Of a stretch of DNA of 22,763 bases, positions 15,355-22,051 are shown piece after piece (within the stretch, counting starts at the first letter, position 1; each line of letters opens with the position of its first letter). Made by a program: the position numbers and the translations under genes. Below the pieces are notes generated by a model that saw only the letters and a program-made list of their open reading frames with translations, was not told where the DNA came from and did not search any database. The stretch is from a virus. The stretch covers positions 1 to 22,763 of IMG/VR virus record IMGVR_UViG_3300021091_000450, one strand, 5' to 3'.

Positions 15355-16112
15355 CATATAATTTAAATAATCAAACTAAAATTAAAGAAGATGTTTTAAT
15401 ATTTGAAGATTTTCTTACAAAAGAAGAATGCGATAAAGTTTTAAAATATTGGGAGCACTCTGCAGAAAAAGGAAGTTTATTGTGGGCGCCGATTTCTTTT
15501 TACGACTCGTTTGCATCAAATTTACCAGATGATGAGGATAAAGATAAATTTGATTTACCACCAGATTTTTTTACAACCCTTCAAGATAAAATTCAAGAAG
15601 CCACCGCTATTTGTAGAGGAAAACCCGTAAAGCTTGTAAGTTATCATTGTCAAAAGTGGGTAGAAGGCGCATACGCTGGATACCATTCCGACAATACTGC
15701 AATTGACTCAGAAGAATATAATTCTTTTGAAAGAAGTAAATGGGCAGCATTTCTTTATTTAAATGATAATTTTGAAGGCGGGGCATTAAATTTTAGAGAC
15801 CATGATATTACAATACAACCTAAAACAGGAATGTTGGTAGCGTTTAATGGAGGACATCATAATATTCATGAAGTTCAAATGATAATTAGCGGAGAAAGAT
15901 GGACTATAGGATCTTTTTGGGATAATGAAGAGGCAGATTATAGCGAAGAAAAAAGAGCACTGTGGGAAGAAGATATTGCTGAGCAAAGAAAAAGACAAGC
16001 TGAGGATGCAGAAAAATGGGCTGAAATGAAAGAACGTGGAGAAAGAATGCAGCCAGGTCCAGATCAAACTGCTAAAAAAGATGTAGCTTTAAAAACTGGA
16101 GGACTAAATTAA
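15351..16112 (+). CDS. 2-oxoglutarate/Fe(II) oxygenase with charged C-terminal helix (copy 4)
   Basis: The 253 residues have H112 and D114 (YHSDNTA), distal H173 (NIHEVQMI) and Arg183 ten residues later. The core strand is YLNDNFEGGALNF and the hinge is PKTGMLVAFNGG. The N-terminal FEDFLTKEECDKV is the classic entry helix. Residues about 195-235 are very rich in Glu, Lys, Arg and Ala and predict a long helix or coiled coil, beyond the catalytic fold. The Arg variant matches copy 2, so two subgroups exist in the cassette. ATGA overlap before it; the next ATG follows its stop directly. Confidence 0.85.
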   Translation: MTYNLNNQTKIKEDVLIFEDFLTKEECDKVLKYWEHSAEKGSLLWAPISFYDSFASNLPDDEDKDKFDLPPDFFTTLQDKIQEATAICRGKPVKLVSYHCQKWVEGAYAGYHSDNTAIDSEEYNSFERSKWAAFLYLNDNFEGGALNFRDHDITIQPKTGMLVAFNGGHHNIHEVQMIISGERWTIGSFWDNEEADYSEEKRALWEEDIAEQRKRQAEDAEKWAEMKERGERMQPGPDQTAKKDVALKTGGLN

Positions 16113-16922
16113 ATGAAAAAAACAACAGTTTTAGAAAACGGAATGATTCGTGAAGAACTACATCCTCAAGTTTATTATTACAGAAATGCAATTCCTAATA
16201 TAAAAGAGTGGCTAGATTTAGTAAATGATTCTGAAAATTATCCAGATATCTACCCAATTCTTACTCCCTGGAATAGATGGGATGTAGATGAAAATAGATC
16301 AATGGGGCACCCATACATTTATGGTTATAAAAAATTATGTCTTTTAAATAATGTTTATAATATTGACAAAGAAGTTTCTGAAGAAACAAAAGAAATGTTT
16401 GCGAAAATTAGAGATCCACTTTTTAATGCAATAAGGTTAGTGTGTGAAGATTACAAAAAAGAACAAGGCATTGAAAAAGAACTTATACTTTTAGAACAAT
16501 TTGGGGTTCACAGATACCGTGCTGGAAATTATATGGGCGTTCACCATGATTCGCAAGAAGGCGATACAAGACTTTTGTATTCATTAGTTGTTTGGCCAAA
16601 CGATGATTATGAAGGTGGAGAACTTTCTTTTAGCATTAGGGATGGTGTAATAACTGGAACTGAAAATGCGTTAAAAGATGACCTACTTGACCCAGAAAAC
16701 GAAGGAAGATATGACTTTTACATTAAACCAGAGGCAGGAAGCATTGTAATTTTTCCTTCACCTGCTCCATTTAGTCATACTGCACATTTAGTTAAATCTG
16801 GATGGAAGTATATGCTCCCAATGTTTTGGATAGATCCAAGCGGAGAAGATGTGTTATTTAAACAGGATCCAGAATGGGAACCAACCTTTGTTTATCCAGA
16901 TAAAGAGGATTTATTTAATTAA
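16113..16922 (+). CDS. 2-oxoglutarate/Fe(II) oxygenase, prolyl-4-hydroxylase type (copy 5)
   Basis: The 269 residues contain H144 and D146 (GVHHDSQEGD), distal H222 (FSHTAHLVKSG) and Lys232 ten residues later. The core strand is WPNDDYEGGELSFS and the hinge is KPEAGSIVIFPS. Between them an insert (about 175-200, IRDGVITGTENALK then LLDPENEG) is shared with copy 6, marking these two as the closest pair. GGAGG at 16098-16102 precedes the start. Its substrate is unknown. Confidence 0.87.
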   Translation: MKKTTVLENGMIREELHPQVYYYRNAIPNIKEWLDLVNDSENYPDIYPILTPWNRWDVDENRSMGHPYIYGYKKLCLLNNVYNIDKEVSEETKEMFAKIRDPLFNAIRLVCEDYKKEQGIEKELILLEQFGVHRYRAGNYMGVHHDSQEGDTRLLYSLVVWPNDDYEGGELSFSIRDGVITGTENALKDDLLDPENEGRYDFYIKPEAGSIVIFPSPAPFSHTAHLVKSGWKYMLPMFWIDPSGEDVLFKQDPEWEPTFVYPDKEDLFN

Positions 16923-16924
16923 TA

Positions 16925-16933
16925 TGATATACT
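16925..16933 (+). promoter_or_regulatory. Weak internal promoter candidate
   Basis: TGA-TATACT is an extended -10 with one mismatch, in the only real gap of the oxygenase operon. The -35 region (16905-16910, GAGGAT) is poor. CGGAGG at 16939-16944 would lie right at the transcript start. It may simply be AT-rich spacer. Confidence 0.3.
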
Positions 16934-16949
16934 ATTTTCGGAGGTTAAA

Positions 16950-17666
16950 ATGATAGCAGAAAAACTTTTTGACAATGTTTATTATTATAAAAACGTAATT
17001 GAGGATCCAAAAAAATTAATTAATTTAATTGAATCTACTCAAGCAGACAACTTTTCAGACTTTATTACTAAATGGGAAGAGTGGTCAGCATGTAGTGGAG
17101 AAATGTATGTCTATGGAGAACATAAAAGAATTAAATGTTTGTCCATCGAGCAGGTATTAAAAGAATGTAAAGACGATGTTCTTGATGAGGCCAAGTATAT
17201 ATATAGTCAAATTTTTGACGGCATGAAGGCAGTTTGCGAAGATTACGCACAGAAGGTAAATGATGATGCTAAAATAATATTGATGACAGATACTGCGATT
17301 AAAAAGTATATGCCAGGAACCTTTATGGGGTCTCATTTTGATCAGCAAGAAGGAGATAAGAGATTAAGATATTCTTTGGTAATGTATCTAAACGACGACT
17401 ATGAGGGGGGAGAACTTTCTTTTAATGTTAAAGATGGAGTTCTTACTTCTACAGACGATGCCGCAGCTGAAGATTTTAATAGTCCGCTAAATCATAATAG
17501 AATAATGTTTCACGTTAAACCAGAAGCTGGTAGCGTAATTATATTTCCATCAGTAGATCCATATAGCCATACAGCTCATTTAATAAAAAGCGGAAATAAA
17601 TATATGGTTCCATCATTTTGGTTAAACAAAGGACAATTCGTAGACGGCGTTTTTGTTCCAGCCTAG
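16950..17666 (+). CDS. 2-oxoglutarate/Fe(II) oxygenase, prolyl-4-hydroxylase type (copy 6)
   Basis: The 238 residues have H129 and D131 (GSHFDQQEGD), distal H207 (YSHTAHLIKSG) and Lys217 ten residues later. The core strand is YLNDDYEGGELSFN, followed by the insert KDGVLTSTDDAAAEDF and the hinge KPEAGSVIIFPS. It is the sister of copy 5, from which it probably arose by local duplication. CGGAGG at 16939-16944 gives it a strong start. It could be expressed partly on its own if the weak promoter just upstream is real. Confidence 0.87.
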   Translation: MIAEKLFDNVYYYKNVIEDPKKLINLIESTQADNFSDFITKWEEWSACSGEMYVYGEHKRIKCLSIEQVLKECKDDVLDEAKYIYSQIFDGMKAVCEDYAQKVNDDAKIILMTDTAIKKYMPGTFMGSHFDQQEGDKRLRYSLVMYLNDDYEGGELSFNVKDGVLTSTDDAAAEDFNSPLNHNRIMFHVKPEAGSVIIFPSVDPYSHTAHLIKSGNKYMVPSFWLNKGQFVDGVFVPA

Positions 17667-17678
17667 AAAGATAAAATC

Positions 17679-18230
17679 ATGGCAATGTATGTTTTTCAAG
17701 AACTTTCTCCAAAAGTTTTTTATTTTACTTATTGTCTTCAAGAAATAGGTAATTATATACAATTTATTGAAGAGACGGAATCTCAACCATCTAAAGATAA
17801 TTTAATTAGTAGCTGGCAAGATAGAGAATGGGGATATGAAAAAATCTTTTCCTCAGATTTTAGTGATAAAGAAAAACCAATAGATGGAAGAGCTTTGTTT
17901 TTAATAAATAATTTAAAAGCCACTTTCCACTATTGTTTTGGACAATATAAGATATTTAATAACATTGAAGATGATGTTAACCTAGAAACAACATATTCTA
18001 TTCAAAAGTTTAATGAAAATAATACTGATGATGTTTTTACATCACATGGTAGGTATACTGCAAGACTATATATTAATAATTCATTTGATGGCGGAGAGGT
18101 AACTGTATCTGGTAGGCCTGCATTTAAACCAGAGGCAGGCAGCATTATAATCTCTCCTTCTACATTTAAAATAGAACATAATCCAGCAACAAACAACTCA
18201 AGGTATATAGCAAAGGGATACTGGGTATAA
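17679..18230 (+). CDS. Degenerate oxygenase-like protein (lost HxD motif)
   Basis: The 183 residues keep the family layout: entry segment PKVFYFTYCLQEIGNYIQF, core strand YINNSFDGGEVTV, hinge KPEAGSIIISPS, and distal H167 with R175 near. The iron ligand pair HxD is replaced by H123-G-R125 (TSHGRY), so the carboxylate ligand is missing. Some metalloenzymes of this fold tolerate loss of the Asp (halogenases have Ala or Gly), but Arg here would hinder iron binding. A non-catalytic scaffold or regulator is more likely. The frame is intact, arguing against a simple pseudogene. The ribosome site is weak. Confidence 0.65.
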   Translation: MAMYVFQELSPKVFYFTYCLQEIGNYIQFIEETESQPSKDNLISSWQDREWGYEKIFSSDFSDKEKPIDGRALFLINNLKATFHYCFGQYKIFNNIEDDVNLETTYSIQKFNENNTDDVFTSHGRYTARLYINNSFDGGEVTVSGRPAFKPEAGSIIISPSTFKIEHNPATNNSRYIAKGYWV

Positions 18231-18239
18231 AAGCTATAC

Positions 18240-18248
18240 TGATATAAT
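18240..18248 (+). promoter_or_regulatory. Extended -10 promoter, leaderless start
   Basis: TGA-TATAAT is a perfect extended -10. It ends 6 nt before the ATG at 18255, so transcription should begin at or within a base or two of the start codon. There is no Shine-Dalgarno sequence between. No clear -35 is present. Confidence 0.55.
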
Positions 18249-18254
18249 ATAAAA

Positions 18255-20012
18255 ATGTCATATTATCATAACGTATTAAAAGACCTCCCACTAGGTTTCT
18301 GGAAACTTGATGAGGTTGTTGGGTCAGTCGCATATGATAGTTCTGGATGCGGCAACAATGGAAGCTATGTTGGCAATATATTAAATACTTCAATTCCAAT
18401 AGTTTCTGGAGGATCTAGTGCTACGAAAATAACTAATACAAATTATTTAGAATTTTCAATAACTAAAGATTTTAGTGGCCTGAATGGCGTAGGAGGATTT
18501 GGAACAGGTAAAACTTCTGACAATGATTTCTCTCTTGAAATATGGTTTCATCCTAAAAGTTTAACAACATTAACTCCAATATTAGCAGACTCATCTGGAA
18601 TAGGAGTGTATTGGGATAATGGCAATATAGTGTTTAAATTAGAGCAAGAACAGATTGAATATTCGGTTCCAAATCCTAGTAGGTCTTTACATGTTGTAGC
18701 TATATACTCAGTTAAATCAATGTCATTATATTTAAACGGAAATTTAGTTGCTAATAAATCAATATCAAAAATAAATTTTACCAACGAATCTTTGTCTTTT
18801 AATTGTGGTCCAGCACCTATAAACAAATATTTTATTGTAGATGCTCCAGCAATTTATAGATATTCCCTGTCTCCTAATCAAATTCTAAACCATTATAATA
18901 ATTTTATTTCTAACACAGAGTCAAACATTGTTTTGCCAGACTCTGGAGAAATTTTTAAAGCTTCTGAAATGTATCAGAACATAAACACAACCGTGTCTTT
19001 TCCAGCACTGTTAGATTGGCAATATCACGTAGACGATAATATATTGTACAGAGAATATACTAATAGCCTATATCTTTCCCCGTCTTCAAGTTATGGAGAA
19101 TTTATAAAAGTAATTAGCTTACCACACTGGAAAAATTTTGTTTCCTCCAAATTGGAAATACTGGCTAGTGACGGAGTGTCAGTTTATATTTCTACAGATA
19201 ATCAGTCTACTTGGCAAGAGTGTGAAAACGGTAAGGCTCTTCCTGGATTTAGCCAGGGTTCTGATTTTTTAAATAAAAAAGTTATAGCAATAAAAGTAAC
19301 ATTTGAATCTGATGATTCTGAAAAATATGTTCCAGAATTGTATTATATAAAAATACATTTTTATGATGAGAAAAAGCTTTTAGCCCATGGCGGCGGCAGT
19401 ATAATTTCTGTTGAGCAACCAAATTTAGGAGACTCATGGGAAATATCTATATCCAACACAAATTCAAATATATTATTAAGAGAAAAGGATAATGGAATTA
19501 CTCCTGATAATTCAGTCTTTTATATAAATACATTAAAAGACATAAATTATCTTGAGATGATATTTTGTCCAAAATCATTATCTTCTGGATATTTGTTCTA
19601 CAATAAAACAGACGGGGTAGAGTCATCTTTGTATTGGGCCACCAATGGCACAATAACAAAGACAAATATCTCAAATTTGTATGTTAATGGTCAAGATATA
19701 ACTTCTCAAAATAATATCTCTAACTATTTATATGTTGATGAGCCTAACTATATTCTTATAAAATCGTCATCTGAAATGACAGGCCAGATTTGGATAAACG
19801 GGAAACAGGATGGCGGGAACAGATCAGGAGTACTAGATAATAATACCTATCAAAATATAGCTATATATGATTTAGAGTCAGTAGACCACTTGAAACACTA
19901 TAACCTGTATATTGGAAAAGATATTATTGAGGCTAGTGATTCTGTCATTCAGATCACAGAAGAAGCAGTCAAGACATATTCTAGAGACAGGGTTCTGTTA
20001 AATAATATATAG
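18255..20012 (+). CDS. Virion protein with two LamG/concanavalin-like domains
   Basis: The 585 residues start with PLGFWKLDEVVGSVAYDSSG and the GNNGSYVG turn typical of LamG-type domains, which bind carbohydrate. Continued strands are FSLEIWFHPKSL and MSLYLNGNLVANKS. Residues about 230-375 form a second beta-rich domain with VSVYISTDNQSTWQECENG. The last 200 residues look like another LamG-like unit (YLEMIFCPKSLSSGYLFYN, then GQIWINGKQDGG). Such proteins are usually tail or neck appendages that touch cell-surface sugars. No signal peptide is seen. The start is leaderless. It sits between the oxygenase cassette and the head genes. Confidence 0.65.
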   Translation: MSYYHNVLKDLPLGFWKLDEVVGSVAYDSSGCGNNGSYVGNILNTSIPIVSGGSSATKITNTNYLEFSITKDFSGLNGVGGFGTGKTSDNDFSLEIWFHPKSLTTLTPILADSSGIGVYWDNGNIVFKLEQEQIEYSVPNPSRSLHVVAIYSVKSMSLYLNGNLVANKSISKINFTNESLSFNCGPAPINKYFIVDAPAIYRYSLSPNQILNHYNNFISNTESNIVLPDSGEIFKASEMYQNINTTVSFPALLDWQYHVDDNILYREYTNSLYLSPSSSYGEFIKVISLPHWKNFVSSKLEILASDGVSVYISTDNQSTWQECENGKALPGFSQGSDFLNKKVIAIKVTFESDDSEKYVPELYYIKIHFYDEKKLLAHGGGSIISVEQPNLGDSWEISISNTNSNILLREKDNGITPDNSVFYINTLKDINYLEMIFCPKSLSSGYLFYNKTDGVESSLYWATNGTITKTNISNLYVNGQDITSQNNISNYLYVDEPNYILIKSSSEMTGQIWINGKQDGGNRSGVLDNNTYQNIAIYDLESVDHLKHYNLYIGKDIIEASDSVIQITEEAVKTYSRDRVLLNNI

Positions 20013-20035
20013 TTTTGTCATTTTAATTGACAAAA
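20013..20035 (+). terminator. Hairpin after the LamG-like gene
   Basis: TTTTGTCA (20013-20020) pairs with TGACAAAA (20028-20035) across a 7-nt loop, directly after the stop at 20012. It is AT-rich and not followed by T-rich sequence on the + strand; the complementary strand ends in a T-run. It may be a weak or minus-direction terminator, or a protein-binding inverted repeat next to the promoter of the head module. Confidence 0.4.
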
Positions 20036-20038
20036 AGC

Positions 20039-20067
20039 TGGACTTGAGGCACCGAAAGTGGTAAAAT
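20039..20067 (+). promoter_or_regulatory. Promoter of the head module, leaderless start
   Basis: TGGACT (20039-20044, four of six bases of the -35), a 17-nt spacer, then an extended -10 TGG-TAAAAT (20059-20067). The -10 ends 8 nt before the ATG at 20076 with no Shine-Dalgarno in between. The string AAGTGGTAAAAT matches those before the genes at 2416 and 7653. Confidence 0.55.
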
Positions 20068-20075
20068 GATTACCT

Positions 20076-20423
20076 ATGGAAATTAAAAAGATCAATGCAA
20101 AGGTTAAAGAAAATGAAACCAGGCTGGGCGTGTACGTCTGGGAAATGCCAGATGGCAGGTGGATAGGCGACGATGATGGTAATTTCCTTTCAATAGCGTC
20201 AATGAAAGACAATAGAGACAGAATCAATTTGTTGGCCAAGGCAGTAAGGGGATATGGAATTACTGAAGGCAATCCAAAGTTTCTTGAGGGAAGCAGGCAG
20301 ATTGATGATGAAGAGTTTGAGTATCAAAAGCAGAGACTAAGATGGGGCCTAACACCAGATCCATTAGATGTAGGTGTTTATAAAGATGAAACGGCTAAAT
20401 TAAGGAAGGGTCAAAATGATTGA
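20076..20423 (+). CDS. Small conserved protein upstream of the portal
   Basis: The 115 residues are acidic and basic in turn, with GVYVWEMPDGRWIGDDDGNF near 18-37. A helical segment INLLAKAVRGYGITEGNPKF follows, and the tail is charged (QKQRLRWGLTPDPLD). I recall similar small proteins just ahead of portal genes in actinobacteriophages, but not a function. Start is leaderless. Its 3' end overlaps the portal start by 8 nt, so it is coupled to the portal and may help assemble the head or packaging vertex. Confidence 0.6.
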   Translation: MEIKKINAKVKENETRLGVYVWEMPDGRWIGDDDGNFLSIASMKDNRDRINLLAKAVRGYGITEGNPKFLEGSRQIDDEEFEYQKQRLRWGLTPDPLDVGVYKDETAKLRKGQND

Positions 20424-21996
20424 GTACGAAGAAGACACATTGTCAAATGATGTAGAAATATCAAATATCACAGACTGGATTAGATTTAATTCTAGTATAA
20501 CTCAAAAAAACAATGATTCATTTTCCCTAGAAGGCGAAGAGCTTTTAAAATTATCTGGACTTAGTCCAGCATTAAGAAGAAAAGCAAGCAGAGATATACA
20601 AAAGAAATTTGTCGGGACCGAAGGAACTGGAACCCAGCAATTATTAACTCAGCAGGCAGTTAGCGGATATGCCCTATTTGATCTTGTAATGCCTGAATAT
20701 AATTTAGATTATTTATCCACAATATATGAAATTTCCCCATATAATTATGCAGCAATTAATGCTAAGGTTTCTAATATTGTAGGCCTTGGATTTGATTTTA
20801 TTGAATCTAGAAAAACTACAGATATGTTAGATGGTATTAATGATGAAAAACAATTAGAAAGAGCCCGCAGAAAATTAAATAGAATTAAACAAGATTTACA
20901 TGAGTGGCTAGAAGATTGCAATGAAGAGGAAACATTTAAAGAAACACTTATTAAGTTCTACACTGACGTAGAAGCCACTGGTAATGGCTATCTAGAGGTC
21001 GGTAGAACGACTTCTGGCAAGATAGGGTACATCGGACACATCCCTTCAAAGACAATGCGTGTAAGGCGCCTTAGAGACGGTTTTGTGCAGTTGTTATACG
21101 GTAAGGCTGTATTCTTCCGTAATTTTGGAGACACCGAAACTCCTAATCCAATAGCAGGCGCAACAGATCGTCCTAATGAACTTATTCACTTGAAGAAATA
21201 TACACCTAAGAATAACTATTATGGAATTCCAGATATTATTGCAGCACAAAATGCTATGGCAGGAAATGAGTTTGCTGGCAAATATAACTTAGATTATTTT
21301 GAAAACAAGGCAGTCCCTCGCTACATTATTACGGTTAAGGGAGCAAAATTATCTCCTGAATCTGAGCGTAAGTTGCTAGAATTTTTCCAAGTTGGGCTTC
21401 GTGGCAAAAACCACAGATCTCTATATATTCCATTGCCACCAGATTCTCCAGATTCTAAAACAGAATTTAAGATGGAACCAATTGAGGCGGGCGCACAAGA
21501 GTCTTCATTTAATGTTTATCGTCAAGCAAATAGAGATGAAATATTGATGGCACACAGAGTTCCAATTAATAAAATTGGAACGGCTACTGGAATATCTTTG
21601 GCAAATGCTAGGGATGCCGATAAGACATTTAAGGAGCAGGTATGCCGTCCATCGCAAGATATTCTTGAAAAGAAATTAAATAAAATTATTCAAGAAATGA
21701 CTGATGCCCTAGTTCTTAAATTTAATGAATTAAGTTTAACCGATGAAGATACTCAGTCTAAAATTGATGAAAGATATTTAAGATTACAAGTAGTTACCCC
21801 TAATGAAATTAGAATTAGAAAGGGTATGGTCCCAAGAGAAGGCGGAGACGAGGTAGTAGATTTAGCTGCTAAGGCCGCCGAAATTAAAGCTGAAGCTTTA
21901 AATAGCAGAACCAGGGATCAGGAGCGTGAAGCAAATTCCCCAGATAATTCAGGGGAAGGTAGAAATGCAAAGGGTGACGGCAGACAAGTCGAGTAG
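20416..21996 (+). CDS. Portal protein
   Basis: Portal proteins form the dodecameric ring through which DNA enters the head. The 526 residues show the typical landmarks of HK97/PBSX-type portals: SPYNYAAINAKVSNIVGLGF at 107-126, DVEATGNGYLEVGR at 184-197, and GHIPSKTMRVRR at 207-218. LIHLKKYTPKNNYYGIPDI and NRDEILMAHRVPINKIG follow. A helical stem is expected in between. The tail is charged and polar (NSPDNSGEG), as is common. Start at 20416 with AAGGAAGGG upstream, overlapping the previous gene. The prohead protease gene follows, giving the usual portal-protease order. Confidence 0.92.
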   Translation: MIEYEEDTLSNDVEISNITDWIRFNSSITQKNNDSFSLEGEELLKLSGLSPALRRKASRDIQKKFVGTEGTGTQQLLTQQAVSGYALFDLVMPEYNLDYLSTIYEISPYNYAAINAKVSNIVGLGFDFIESRKTTDMLDGINDEKQLERARRKLNRIKQDLHEWLEDCNEEETFKETLIKFYTDVEATGNGYLEVGRTTSGKIGYIGHIPSKTMRVRRLRDGFVQLLYGKAVFFRNFGDTETPNPIAGATDRPNELIHLKKYTPKNNYYGIPDIIAAQNAMAGNEFAGKYNLDYFENKAVPRYIITVKGAKLSPESERKLLEFFQVGLRGKNHRSLYIPLPPDSPDSKTEFKMEPIEAGAQESSFNVYRQANRDEILMAHRVPINKIGTATGISLANARDADKTFKEQVCRPSQDILEKKLNKIIQEMTDALVLKFNELSLTDEDTQSKIDERYLRLQVVTPNEIRIRKGMVPREGGDEVVDLAAKAAEIKAEALNSRTRDQEREANSPDNSGEGRNAKGDGRQVE

Positions 21997-22004
21997 TCCT
22001 ACTC
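21991..22004 (+). terminator. Small hairpin at the portal stop
   Basis: GAGTA (21991-21995) pairs with TACTC (22000-22004) around a 4-nt loop and spans the portal stop codon. It is short and only loosely followed by T-rich sequence. It could be a weak terminator or processing point before the protease promoter. Confidence 0.3.
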
Positions 22005-22014
22005 AACTAGTTAT

Positions 22015-22043
22015 TTGCCTTTAGATATATAAAAGCCTATAAT
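22015..22043 (+). promoter_or_regulatory. Promoter of the prohead protease gene, leaderless start
   Basis: TTGCCT (22015-22020, four of six), 17 nt spacer, then a perfect TATAAT (22038-22043). Eight nt later is the ATG at 22052, and no Shine-Dalgarno sequence is seen. Confidence 0.55.
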
Positions 22044-22051
22044 ATACACAT

